Source: Aggregatilineales bacterium
GTDB lineage: Bacteria; Chloroflexota; Anaerolineae; Aggregatilineales; Phototrophicaceae
Reading direction: 5' to 3'
DNA length: 47,471 bases
NCBI GenBank assembly: GCA_030834905.1
Contig: JAUQWZ010000015.1
Coordinates: 1-47,471, forward strand
Positions 26,637 through 35,326 of this stretch are shown one piece after another. Positions within the stretch are counted from its first letter, which is position 1; each line of letters begins with the position of its first letter. A program made the position numbers and the translations under genes. The notes under the pieces were generated by a model, which did not search any database, was not told the origin of the DNA, and worked only from the letters and a program-made list of their open reading frames with translations.

Positions 26637-27446
26637 ATGGCACCAAAAGCGTCCATGCGGCGTGGGCGACCTAAGAGTGTTAATCCGCCCTCCTCCTCTA
26701 CGGGCATCCAGGCTTTGAATCGGGGCCTCGATGTGCTGGAAGCACTTGCTTCCCATGAGGGCGTCACGCTGACCGAGCTTTCGGTGCATCTCGGCCAGTC
26801 GGCGGCCACGATGTACCGTGTCCTGACGACGCTCGAGCAGCGCCGCTACGCCGAGGCCAGCCCGGAAGGCCAGTGGTTCGTGGGGCCGGAAGCTTTCAAG
26901 CGCGGTTCAGCTTTCCTGCGCCGCACCAATATCGTCGAACGCAGCCGGTCGGTAATGCGCGACCTGATGTCGAAGACGGGCGAGACGTCCAACCTCGATA
27001 TCGAGCGCGAAGGGCATGTACTGTTCGTCAGCCAGGTGGAGTCGCACGAGATGATCCGCGCCTATTTTCCGCCCGGTGCCATATCGCCCCTGCACGCCTC
27101 GGGCATCGGCAAGGCCTTGCTCAGCGCCTTCGACGAGGAAGGGCTGGAAGGGTTCATCAAAGGGGCGACTTTCACGCGTTTCACCGACAAGACGATTGCA
27201 TCCGCCGGCAGGCTGCGCGAGGAACTGCAGGCCACTCGCCAGCGAGGCTACGCAGTCGACGACGAGGAGAGGACCATAGGCATGCGCTGCGTCGCCGCCT
27301 GCATCCTGAACAGGTACTCCGAAGCCGTGGCCGGAATCTCCGTCTCCGGTCCGACTGCCAGGATGCCGGACGTGCGGCTCCGCGAGATAGGAGTTCTTGT
27401 CACCGATGCCGCGCGCGAAATCTCCAGGCGTCTGGGTGCAGACTGA
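26637..27446 (+). CDS. bhcR: IclR-family regulator of the bhc operon
   Basis: A 269-residue IclR regulator. The winged helix lies at about 22-85 (IQALNRGLDVLEALASHEGV, then TLTELSVHLGQSAATMYRVL). The effector domain lies at about 95-265, with PLHASGIGKALLSAF and the conserved FTRFTDKTI. It is divergent from bhcA, the arrangement known for bhcR in Paracoccus denitrificans, where an IclR-type BhcR controls bhcABCD in response to glyoxylate. An N-terminal basic stretch (RRGRPKS) precedes the helix-turn-helix. A dead ISKra4-like element begins 73 bases after its stop. Confidence 0.88.
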   Translation: MAPKASMRRGRPKSVNPPSSSTGIQALNRGLDVLEALASHEGVTLTELSVHLGQSAATMYRVLTTLEQRRYAEASPEGQWFVGPEAFKRGSAFLRRTNIVERSRSVMRDLMSKTGETSNLDIEREGHVLFVSQVESHEMIRAYFPPGAISPLHASGIGKALLSAFDEEGLEGFIKGATFTRFTDKTIASAGRLREELQATRQRGYAVDDEERTIGMRCVAACILNRYSEAVAGISVSGPTARMPDVRLREIGVLVTDAAREISRRLGAD

Positions 27447-27519
27447 GCCTCACCTCCAACCCTCTCGCGTCGCCGGGAGAGAGACCATGTCATTGGCTCG
27501 TGAGCTTCATACACTGTGA

Positions 27520-28995
27520 TGGGAGCGGAACAAACTTGGGGGTAACGATTGCATCCGATCATGAGCGCTTTGGCGACAGATCCGGGATGAGCGCGCAATG
27601 GCAGTGACGGAGTGGGCAATCTATATTGAGACGAGGCGACCCGATGGGAGTCGCGAGCGCTGCGAAATCGGTGCAATCCGCCGCGACCTGTCAGCACCCG
27701 TTCCGGACGACCTTGGTCTTCGACTTGCGGAGGCGAAAGATCTGCTGCAGCAGCTTCAGCTTCGGATGATCGACGGCCAGATCGATCAGAGCGCCGCCCT
27801 GGATCGAAGATGCTGTCATTGTGATTTGACGCGTCCTCTTCACGATCGCCGGCAGCGGGTCATCCAAACCCTGTTCGGCATGGTGCCTGTCCGCCAACCG
27901 CGGCTCCGTACTTGCCCTTGCCGTCGACCCGAGGCCGATTCTTCGGGATCTGGCGGGCGATCCAGACGTGTGTCGATGCTTCTGAAAGGGCGTGCCACGC
28001 CCGAACTCGTCGGCATCCAGACTGAACTCGGTGCCAGATTGTCGTTTCGCGAGGCCGCCCGTGTCACTGACTTGTTCCTTCAAGTGGCGTCGGCGCCAAT
28101 CACATGACGGTGCGCCGCCGTCTCGCCGGGATCGCCGATCAAGTTGAGGCGCGCGACAATGCCAGCCCGCATCGCATGAACCTGTCCAAGGGTGGACCGC
28201 TGATTGTTTCCCTTGACGGAGCCCACATCCGCGCCGTCCCAGGATTTCAGACCCGCCATTTCGAAGTGACCACCGGCCGTGTCGATGCGAAGAACGACCG
28301 GCACGGCACTTTGCAGTCGCGCCGAACGTCTCCATGAGCGGGCCAGACACAATCCGCAACGCTCTCCGAGCTCAAGGTTGGCTCCCCGACCGCAAGGTGA
28401 TCGTACTCAGCGATGGTGATCCCTCGCTCGGTGGAGCGGTGCGTACAGCAATACGTTGGTCCGTAACGCACATTCTGGATTGGTTCCACATTTCCATGCG
28501 TGTGCGTCATGTCGAGCAGGCGTTGGCAGGCCTGCTCGGATCGGGCCTGGAGCACAAGGGTCCGCTGGATTATGCTGCCTTCAACGTCGATCGCCTGCGA
28601 CACCTGATCTGAAACGGTTATGCCGAAGAGGCTCGCCGCACCCTGCCTGGCATCATGCAGATGGCCGCCAACGCCGTGGTCCTGAACGGGCGGCAAGGAC
28701 GAGCTCGTTTTGCGCGGCTCGTCCGGGAGCTCGAGACCTACTTGGGGCTGAACACCAGCGCCTTGATTAACTACGGACGCCGTTATCGAGCCGGCCTGCC
28801 TATCTCGATATCACGCGCCGAGTCGACCGTGAATAGCCTTGTGAATACGCGAATGAACAACCGCCGGCAGATGCGGTTATCACCACAAGGTGCTCACCGC
28901 GTGCTGCAGGTCCGCGCGGCTGTGGTCGATGGCCGGCTCGCGGGCGGTCAGCTTCGTCTGACAGGCTGATCATCCCCACGTTTGTTCCGCTCCCA
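27520..28995 (+). mobile_element. ISKra4-family insertion sequence, inactive
   Basis: The element is 1,476 bp. The left end reads TGGGAGCGGAACAAACTTGG, and the inverted right end reads TGGGAGCGGAACAAACGTGG, nearly identical terminal inverted repeats. The transposase inside is broken. I see no clear target duplication. It lies exactly between the end of the bhc cargo and the plasmid backbone. Confidence 0.8.
27598..28969 (+). pseudogene. ISKra4-type transposase pseudogene
   Basis: Pieces of one transposase lie in successive frames: CCHCDLTRPLHDRRQRVIQT near 27810; LLKGRATPELVGIQTELGAR near 27980; GPLIVSLDGAHIRAV near 28200, including the first catalytic aspartate; VIVLSDGDPSLGGAVR near 28400; and HILDWFHISMRVRHVEQALA. 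The stop TGA after RHLI is followed by GYAEEARRTLPGI-like text, and the rest continues to 28969. At least two frameshifts and one stop inactivate it. Confidence 0.75.
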
Positions 28996-29221
28996 CCGCA
29001 GGCTCGATGCCTGCGACCGCCTGACCGGCGCGGAATATGTTGCGGTCGATGACCGGGCCATTGACGCCGGGCTGCTCAAAGCCCGTCGAGCCATCGCCCT
29101 CGCGCGTCGCGCGGATCTCGTGCCGGCCCTTCAGTTGAGCGTCCGTCCCGTTGCGGAGGATCGCATGCAAGGCTTGAGCCGCTCGGCATCGGCAAAACCC
29201 ATTCCGTCGCAGACCGGCCGA
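28996..29221. other. Short stretch with an unidentified coding remnant
   Basis: Between the ISKra4-like right end and the 3' end of the RHE_PE00001-type gene, the forward strand reads DRLTGAEYVAVDDRAIDAGL in a plausible protein frame that has no start and stops after about 60 codons. It may be the tail of a gene cut by the insertion. I recognise no family. Confidence 0.3.
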
Positions 29222-30331
29222 TCAAAGGATCCCCCAGGCCCGGTAGCGTCCCCTCCCCGTCATCTCGCGCAGGCTGAGTTCGCCGATCAGGTTGAGCGCC
29301 CCCTGCTTCGATACCTTTAGCCGGGCCTGGATGATGCCGGTGGATACCAGCGGCCGGGCAAGCACCAGGTCCACCAGATCGGGCAGTTTGGAGCTGGCGC
29401 GGCGCGACCTGAGGCGCCGCTCCATCCGCTCCCGCGCCAGGATGAGACGGTCGTGCACCTTTAGCCCGGCGAGTGCCGCCTCGTGAATGGCGTCGAGCGC
29501 GGCGAGCAGCCGGTCGCTGCGATGGCGCGCCCGCCTTCTCTCCCGCGGAATGTATTTGGCGCCGAGGTGCAGGCTGGCGAGATGGCCTGCGGCAAGCCCT
29601 TCCTGCCGCAGCAGCGCCGCCACCAGAAGCGGCCCGAGCCAGCCGCCATGCTGCAGCACGTCGATCTCGGTCCAGGCCTCGAGCCCGATTGCCGCGCGCA
29701 GGACCACCGGAAGGTCTCGCGTGTCAGCAAGCACGGCCCGCCATTCGTCCAGGCGGGCGTCCTCGTCCCAGTCGGGATCGTAGACCAGCGTCTGCCGGTC
29801 TGGCGGCGCCGGTTTCTCGGTGGGGGCTACCGCGGCGCCGTCGAGCACCCTGCTGGCGCGCTCGAGCACTGCGTCGATCGCCGCGAACGCGTTGGCGAGC
29901 GGATCCGACTCGGCCGGTTCCCCGGTCTCCCCCTCAGGGACAAAGGTCCCCTCCCCTGCCCGGCCGCCTTTCGTCGCCGGCACACCGCCGCGCCCGACAA
30001 GCTGGCGCAGCCCGTGGCGGCCGAGCGCCCAGTCGCGTTCTTGGGCAAAAATCTGGCGCCGCGCCCGCAGTACGCCATGCGCCCGGGTGAGCGCGTGTGT
30101 CGGGGCGCGGATGTTCATGTGCGCATCGTGCAGCACGAGGTCCTCCAGATGGACGAGCTCGCCTTCGAGCCACAGCGCGGCAGCCGCGTCGGCAAAATGG
30201 GAGCGTTCGACCCAGCCGTCGCGGACGGGAGAGCGCGCCAGGCGCTCGTCGAGACGGGTGAGCGCCTCCGTGGCGCGGGAAATCGGTCCGATGAGGATGT
30301 CCAGGGGTAAATTGTCGAGTGCGTAAGCCAT
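29222..30331 (-). CDS. RHE_PE00001-family plasmid protein (DUF1612 with C-terminal helix-turn-helix)
   Basis: A 369-residue protein of the family named after a Rhizobium etli plasmid gene, commonly found near repABC. N-terminal residues about 1-110 (LILIGPISRATEAL-like start MAYALDNLPLDILIGP, then LEDLVLHDAHMNIRAPTHAL) resemble a Fic-like N-terminal helical domain. The C-terminal part ends in a winged-helix-like segment (QARLKVSKQGALNLIGELSL, then EMTGRGRYRAWGIL). I chose ATG 30331; the 52 residues upstream look like non-coding translation. It reads toward the ISKra4 element. Function is unknown. Confidence 0.75.
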   Translation of the reverse strand: MAYALDNLPLDILIGPISRATEALTRLDERLARSPVRDGWVERSHFADAAAALWLEGELVHLEDLVLHDAHMNIRAPTHALTRAHGVLRARRQIFAQERDWALGRHGLRQLVGRGGVPATKGGRAGEGTFVPEGETGEPAESDPLANAFAAIDAVLERASRVLDGAAVAPTEKPAPPDRQTLVYDPDWDEDARLDEWRAVLADTRDLPVVLRAAIGLEAWTEIDVLQHGGWLGPLLVAALLRQEGLAAGHLASLHLGAKYIPRERRRARHRSDRLLAALDAIHEAALAGLKVHDRLILARERMERRLRSRRASSKLPDLVDLVLARPLVSTGIIQARLKVSKQGALNLIGELSLREMTGRGRYRAWGIL

Positions 30332-30614
30332 TGAAATAACGCTATCTGATTCGCCTTGGTCAAGCCATCTTCTCCTTTGGTGGACCGACAGAGGATTTCT
30401 CTGGCGGGCGCTTTCACTATCGATAATGCCCCCGCATCGGGACTGTACAGGACTGCGCACTAGAGGCCTCAGAAGCCCGAAAAGCATTGTTTTCCGCCGT
30501 CTTCGGCGCCATAGAGGCGAAGAAAAGGCGCTCTAGAGACGTTTACAAACGATCAGTTATCCGTATCCTCTGAATTTGGAAATCCGCTCCAAATCGCACT
30601 CTCAGGCGCTCCAG

Positions 30615-31559
30615 ATGGCCGCTGACACACAGAATCGCGCTTCCCGTCGACCACAGGCCCAACGAATCGGCTATGCGCGCGTCTCCACGGATGAGCAGGC
30701 GACCGAAGCGCAGGAAATGGAACTGCGCGCGGCCGGCTGCGACACGATCGTCGAGGAACACGGTTCGGGTGCCTCTCGTGCGCGCCCTGCCCTCTCGAAG
30801 CTGCTGCGCGAGATCGGCGCCGGCGACACGCTCGTCGTTGTGCGGCTCGACCGTCTGGCGCGGTCCGTCAGCCACCTGCTCGAGGTCATCGAGGATCTCG
30901 CGGCCAGGGGAGCGCATTTCCGTTCGCTGCGCGATCCGATCGACACCACGACGGCACAGGGTATGTTTTCGCTGCAGGTGCTTGGCGCCGTCGCCCAGCT
31001 CGAGCGCGCGCTGATCTCCGAACGCACCAAGGCCGGCATCAAGGCAGCGAAGTCAAAAGGAAAGCAGCCCGGCAATCCCGGTATCCGGGAACGTCGGCCA
31101 GAAGCGCTGGCGAAGGTCGCGGCCGCGCAGAAGGCAGCGTTCGGCGCTCGCATCCAGGCCACGGCCAGCCAGTGGCTGCCGACTGTGCGGCGCATGCGGC
31201 CGGACCATACCTGGGACGACATTGCGCGGGTGCTCGCGCAGCGCGGCCTCGACTGGACGCCGGAACGCCTGCGTCGAGCCGTCAAATGGCTGGTCGCCGA
31301 GCATCTCGCGGACCCTGCCCTGCTCCGAAAATCCCCACCCCGTCTGCCGGAAGACCGGCTGATGACGCTGGTGGCCGGCATCCATGCCTCGAATCCGGAC
31401 CTTACGCTGCGCGAGATCGCCAGCCAGCTCGAGCGGTTGCACGAACGGACGCCGCGCGGCGGCTCGAAATGGTCGCCATCCTCGGTGAAGAACCTGATCG
31501 ACCGGGCACGCCGTTCCGGGCTGCTCCCGCCTGAGCCGAAAGCTATCCCGGCGCCGTAA
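30615..31559 (+). CDS. Serine recombinase (resolvase/invertase family)
   Basis: A 314-residue site-specific recombinase. The catalytic domain opens with RIGYARVSTDEQ, with catalytic Ser24. It carries GDTLVVVRLDRLARSVSHLL with the active-site arginines, and ends with QLERALISERTKAGI. Beyond residue about 150, instead of one short helix-turn-helix, a long C-terminal part holds two DNA-binding-like segments (HTWDDIARVLAQRGLDWTPE; LTLREIASQLERLHERTPRG). I chose ATG 30615. It meets repC tail to tail, a place where such recombinases often sit in rhizobial plasmids, probably for multimer resolution. Confidence 0.85.
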   Translation: MAADTQNRASRRPQAQRIGYARVSTDEQATEAQEMELRAAGCDTIVEEHGSGASRARPALSKLLREIGAGDTLVVVRLDRLARSVSHLLEVIEDLAARGAHFRSLRDPIDTTTAQGMFSLQVLGAVAQLERALISERTKAGIKAAKSKGKQPGNPGIRERRPEALAKVAAAQKAAFGARIQATASQWLPTVRRMRPDHTWDDIARVLAQRGLDWTPERLRRAVKWLVAEHLADPALLRKSPPRLPEDRLMTLVAGIHASNPDLTLREIASQLERLHERTPRGGSKWSPSSVKNLIDRARRSGLLPPEPKAIPAP

Positions 31560-31570
31560 GGTGGGCATCG

Positions 31571-32911
31571 TCACCAACCCTTTTTCTTCATGCTGTCGCG
31601 CAGTGCGCTGCTGATCTCGAGCGGCCCGTCCGCAGTTGTCAACGCATCGCCCTGCCCCGTTACCGGTTCCGCCGCTCCGGACGGTTTGACCGCCTTCTCC
31701 AAGGCCTCCATCCTGGCGTTGAGCAGCGCGGTGATCATCGGCCACACCGAGAACTTTTGCGCCTTAGCGCGTTCGGTCAGATCGCGCAGATAGCCGCCAC
31801 GGCTGCGGATATGCTCGGCACGCTGCAGGATCGCCGCCAGCACGATCGACGCGGTCTGCAGGCCCATCACTTCGACGGCTTCCTGCCAGGCGCTCGGGCT
31901 CACCCCCATGCTCGGCCGCGCTCGATCCGCCGCGGCGGCCAAATCCCGCCAGGTCCGAATTTGGCCGCCATCGGCGTAGGGCGCGATTTCGGGGCAGGCG
32001 CTCAGCACCATTCCCAAGGGCAGATCCCGTCTTGGCAGACTGCGTACGTTGTCGGTATGCTCGGCGGTGTCGCTCGCTTCATCTTTATTTCCTGAGCCGT
32101 TTTTATCTTCACCGGTAGGATGAGGGTATGGGCTTGAATTTTGTATGTGGTGCTCAGAATGAGACTCATTGGCGTTCAGATTCTGCGATTCCACGAATAA
32201 TTCCAACGTCTGGTGGACGTCTGCCCAAAGGTCTTCCATCTCATTGGAAATCGCCTCGAGGGCTTGCCGGGGCGCAGTGCGTGGCAGGCGGGCGATGATC
32301 GCCTCATAGCGGCGCTGAAACCCCCGCCAGTTGCCAGGAACGCTCTCGTTGATGCCGGCTTCGATCATCTTGACCACGTCGCGCCGGCAGATCGTCAGGC
32401 GCTCCCTGACCAGGCGGAACGCCTTGCGCTCGGCCGCAACGGCTTCAGCCAGTTCACGGAACTCCGCGGCACGCGCAAGGATCGGCGACAGATCGAAGCC
32501 GTAGGCCTGCTCGATCGCACCTCCCTGCCCTTTCCGGGCAAAGCGCTTGCCATTCGGGCTGTCCCGTCGAATGACCAGACCGGATGTTACCAGATTGGCT
32601 AAATGACGCCTGAGCGTCGCCGGCGACATGCCATTGGCGCGGCGGATGAGCTGCTCGTTCGAAGGGAAGACAACGAGATTGCCCTCGCCCGTAAGTTCCT
32701 CGTCGCGATGGAATGTCAGCAGGGCGTTCAGGATCGCCAGAGCGCGGTCCGTTGCACCTAGGGCTTCCTTGGCCTCGCGGATGTCGCGGAACACCTGCCA
32801 TTTCGAGACCTTGGCGTCCTGGTCTATGTGTTTGGCCGTCACCTGGCTTGCAATCAGGCCAAGTGTCATCGGCCGCCGCCCAAAGGGCGTCGTTGCGGTA
32901 TGCGTCTGCAT
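31571..32911 (-). CDS. repC: RepC replication initiator
   Basis: A 446-residue initiator that starts replication of repABC plasmids. The typical start MQTHTATTPFGRRPMTLGL is at ATG 32911, preceded by AGGTGAAGG. The conserved N-terminal DNA-binding part has GEGNLVVFPSNEQLIRRANG, then MSPATLRRHLANLVTSGLVI. The C-terminal part has SAWQEAVEVMGLQTASIVLA and SRGGYLRDLTERA. In studied repABC plasmids oriV lies inside repC; the AT-richer stretch at about 32080-32200 within this gene is the likeliest place. Translation is expected to be limited by the antisense RNA in the upstream repB-repC gap. Confidence 0.95.
   Translation of the reverse strand: MQTHTATTPFGRRPMTLGLIASQVTAKHIDQDAKVSKWQVFRDIREAKEALGATDRALAILNALLTFHRDEELTGEGNLVVFPSNEQLIRRANGMSPATLRRHLANLVTSGLVIRRDSPNGKRFARKGQGGAIEQAYGFDLSPILARAAEFRELAEAVAAERKAFRLVRERLTICRRDVVKMIEAGINESVPGNWRGFQRRYEAIIARLPRTAPRQALEAISNEMEDLWADVHQTLELFVESQNLNANESHSEHHIQNSSPYPHPTGEDKNGSGNKDEASDTAEHTDNVRSLPRRDLPLGMVLSACPEIAPYADGGQIRTWRDLAAAADRARPSMGVSPSAWQEAVEVMGLQTASIVLAAILQRAEHIRSRGGYLRDLTERAKAQKFSVWPMITALLNARMEALEKAVKPSGAAEPVTGQGDALTTADGPLEISSALRDSMKKKGW
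32100..32200. other. Candidate oriV within repC
   Basis: In characterised repABC plasmids the replication origin lies in repC, at a local rise in AT content. The stretch here, coding for the ENLNANESHSEHH-type linker region, is clearly richer in A and T than the rest of repC. The exact boundaries are a guess. Confidence 0.35.
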
Positions 32912-32968
32912 GTCCTTCACCTATCGCTAGGCAAAAGAAACCTGCTCACCGAAGCGGCGCCATGACTC

Positions 32969-32997
32969 TTGACAGTGATTCGCGGATTTGCGATTCT
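32969..32997 (+). promoter_or_regulatory. Promoter of the antisense RNA
   Basis: TTGACA at 32969-32974 and GATTCT at 32992-32997 are separated by 17 bases. They point against repABC transcription, in the repB-repC gap where every repABC system carries a counter-transcribed RNA promoter. Confidence 0.65.
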
Positions 32998-33003
32998 CAG
33001 TGT

Positions 33004-33059
33004 TGCTACACGATCTGAGAAGGCTTCCGCGGCGGCAACGTTCGGGGGCCTTTTCTTTT
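33004..33059 (+). ncRNA. repABC counter-transcribed RNA (incompatibility RNA)
   Basis: A short antisense transcript of about 55 bases is predicted from the promoter just upstream to the T-run at 33051-33059. The body contains CGCGGCGGCAACGTTCGGGG, the hairpin core seen in repABC antisense RNAs, followed by CCTTTTCTTTT as a terminator. By family knowledge it base-pairs with the repB-repC leader and lowers RepC synthesis. The start and end are predicted, not measured. Confidence 0.7.
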
Positions 33060-33075
33060 GCGGTTCAGTCTCCTG

Positions 33076-34044
33076 TCACTGCTTCTCCGACTTCTTGAAC
33101 GCCTCGTAGAGGCTGTCCAGATTATCCGATATCCACTCAGCGAAGCGCGGCCCGTTCGCCGAACCAAGTGCGATCGTAGCCGTCCTACCGCCCCGCTTGA
33201 GTGTCGCACTGATTGATCGATCCGCGGGCGCCCAGGTTCTGGGTGCGGGCTTCGCCGTGGTCTTGCGGATGGGCTTTCCTTTTGCGTTGAAGGCTGCAAA
33301 CAGCCGTTCGAAGCGGTCGTTGCTCTCGAGTTGAGAGAACTTCGGATCGGACAGGATTTCGCTAGCAATCTCTGGCTTCTTCGAAACTAGCAGGGATAAC
33401 TCAACCCATCTCTCGCGCCCAACGGCTGGAGCGGGCCCGATCTGCGAAATGATAATCGCGGGGATGCGGTTGACGACGGAAATCATTTTGGAAACGGCCG
33501 CCGCATTGGATGCCAACGCGGACGAAATCACGTCCCTGCCGTATCCCATGCCTTCGAGCCTTTCGGCGAATACCGCCTTCTCGACAAAACTCAGGTTGGC
33601 GCGCGCAGAGTTCTCCTGCCCTTGAGCGATAACATGGGTCTTATCGTCGATCGCCTTGACGACCGCCCGCACTTTGCGGCCCAGTTCCCTTGCAACCCGA
33701 ACGCGACGATGCCCGAACACGATCATGTACCGGCCCTCACGGGAGGGATGCGGCCGAACCAGAATCGGAGTGTCCTGTCCTCTTTCCCGAATTGCCTCCA
33801 GCAGATCCTGGTACTGTTCCCGGTCGTCTTCCATCCGGTCTGAGACAAACGATCCGTCGATTGCGTGTGGGTCAAGCTCAACGACATGCTCGCCTTCGAG
33901 ATAGGCGTCGGCTTGTTTGGCCAACTCGCCTACCGAGCGGATCATCGACTTGGATGCTCCGCGGATCGCATAGGGAGCGGTGGGTCCTGCCTGCTCCTTC
34001 TCTTCCGCGTCCGCTAAGCCAGCCAGCAAGTTCTTCCGGGCCAT
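33076..34044 (-). CDS. repB: RepB partition protein (ParB family)
   Basis: A 322-residue centromere-binding protein that pairs with RepA to segregate the plasmid. The ParB/Srx nuclease-like domain is shown by DTPILVRPHPSREGRYMIVF then GHRRVRVAREL. The helix-turn-helix is in SFVEKAVFAERLEGMGYGRD and VISSALASNAAAVSKMISVV. The N-terminus MARKNLLAGLADAEEKEQ is typical of RepB. It starts 73 bases after repA ends, with a parS-like site in that gap, and is followed by the antisense-RNA gap and repC. Confidence 0.95.
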   Translation of the reverse strand: MARKNLLAGLADAEEKEQAGPTAPYAIRGASKSMIRSVGELAKQADAYLEGEHVVELDPHAIDGSFVSDRMEDDREQYQDLLEAIRERGQDTPILVRPHPSREGRYMIVFGHRRVRVARELGRKVRAVVKAIDDKTHVIAQGQENSARANLSFVEKAVFAERLEGMGYGRDVISSALASNAAAVSKMISVVNRIPAIIISQIGPAPAVGRERWVELSLLVSKKPEIASEILSDPKFSQLESNDRFERLFAAFNAKGKPIRKTTAKPAPRTWAPADRSISATLKRGGRTATIALGSANGPRFAEWISDNLDSLYEAFKKSEKQ

Positions 34045-34100
34045 GACATCAGCTCCCGTGTTGCCCTAATCCACTGATATTCGTGGGCAAAAACGCCTTT

Positions 34101-34116
34101 TTGTCAGCCGACAACA
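34101..34116. promoter_or_regulatory. parS-like centromere site
   Basis: On the reverse strand the sequence is GTTGTCGGCTGACAAA. It matches the repABC parS consensus GTTNNCNGCNGNNAAC at all positions but the last. It lies in the repA-repB gap. A second copy of the same type lies upstream of repA. Confidence 0.65.
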
Positions 34117-34117
34117 T

Positions 34118-35326
34118 TCACCGTCCCCATGATTGATGGATTAGACCTGCAATTTCACCGTTCACCGAGTCCAAGGCCTCCATGGCGCGTTCGTAGGTGG
34201 ACCGCGTCATGGCGTTCTTTTCCACTTCATAGAGCGTCTGCTTCGTTATTCCGGCGTCTGAAATCGCAGTGGACTTCAGCATCTGGTTTTTGAGGATGAA
34301 CTCGCCAAAGAGCGTCCGCAGGAAAGCTACCATCTGTGCCTGCGGCTGATCGGTCGGCTCATAGCGCGTAACCAAATAGCGATACCAAGAGAGGTTTACC
34401 TCCGCGCCCGCGCTGCGGATCGGCTCGAGGATGCCGCCGAGCATTAGCAGGAACTGTCCCATCGACATCACGTCCAGCATCTGCGGGTGAATTGTGATCA
34501 GTACGGAAGTTGCCGCAGTCAGCGCCGTGATTGTCAGGTAACCGAGCTGGGGCGGGCAATCGACAACAACGACGTCGTAGCGGTCGTCGACTTCGGCTAG
34601 GGCGTTCGAGATGCGCGTGAAAAATGCCTTGCCCGCATTTGAACTCTTGTCAGCCATTGCCAGCGGAGTGTCATATTCGTACTCCTGAAGCTCAAGGTTA
34701 GCCGGAACGATGTCGAGGCCGGGAAAATTCGTCTGCTGTATGACTTCCGATAGCGGCACCCTGTCGTCGTCATACCGGATCGCGTCGTAAATCGACTTGG
34801 TTTGGTCTAGCTCTGGCTGGAAACCGTGCAGGGACGTAAGCGAAGCTTGCGGGTCGAGGTCGATCGCGAGCACACGATGCCCGGTGAGAGCGAGGTATTG
34901 CCCCACGTGTGCCGCTGTGGTCGTCTTGCCTGAGCCACCCTTGAAATTCACAACGGCGAGCACCTGCAGCTTCTCTCCAGGACGACGATGCGGCACATAC
35001 ATCCTGGCGTCCGAACGGCCGTGCTGGTCGAGATACCGCCTCAATTCGAGCATTTGTTCAGCGGTGTACGACCGTCGCCCCGACGACGATGTTTCCGGGA
35101 CGGGGCCCTTGCCTTCCAAATGCAGTTTCTTGAGATGGCTCTGCGAGACACCGAGATATGTAGCAACCTCCGCCAGCGAGAATGAGCGCAGGTTCTTCTT
35201 TGCATGGGGCGGGAATCGCTGCAGGCTCAATAGGTGTAGCTTCTTTGAGATCTGGTCACCTTGCTCGAGAATACTCTTCTCGAAGTGCAGCGGGGTCTGC
35301 TCGGAAACGGGCGAACTCACGTTCAT
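34118..35326 (-). CDS. repA: RepA partition ATPase (ParA family)
   Basis: A 402-residue ParA-type ATPase. An N-terminal helix-turn-helix (SFSLAEVATYLGVSQSHLKK, residues about 49-68) lets RepA repress its own operon. The deviant Walker A is VVNFKGGSGKTTTA at about 126-139, and Walker B is VVVVDCPPQLGYLT. I chose ATG 35326 (MNVSSPVSEQ), which matches the family length; the frame extends 15 residues further upstream. It is the first gene of repABC and is thought to act with RepB on parS. Confidence 0.94.
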   Translation of the reverse strand: MNVSSPVSEQTPLHFEKSILEQGDQISKKLHLLSLQRFPPHAKKNLRSFSLAEVATYLGVSQSHLKKLHLEGKGPVPETSSSGRRSYTAEQMLELRRYLDQHGRSDARMYVPHRRPGEKLQVLAVVNFKGGSGKTTTAAHVGQYLALTGHRVLAIDLDPQASLTSLHGFQPELDQTKSIYDAIRYDDDRVPLSEVIQQTNFPGLDIVPANLELQEYEYDTPLAMADKSSNAGKAFFTRISNALAEVDDRYDVVVVDCPPQLGYLTITALTAATSVLITIHPQMLDVMSMGQFLLMLGGILEPIRSAGAEVNLSWYRYLVTRYEPTDQPQAQMVAFLRTLFGEFILKNQMLKSTAISDAGITKQTLYEVEKNAMTRSTYERAMEALDSVNGEIAGLIHQSWGR

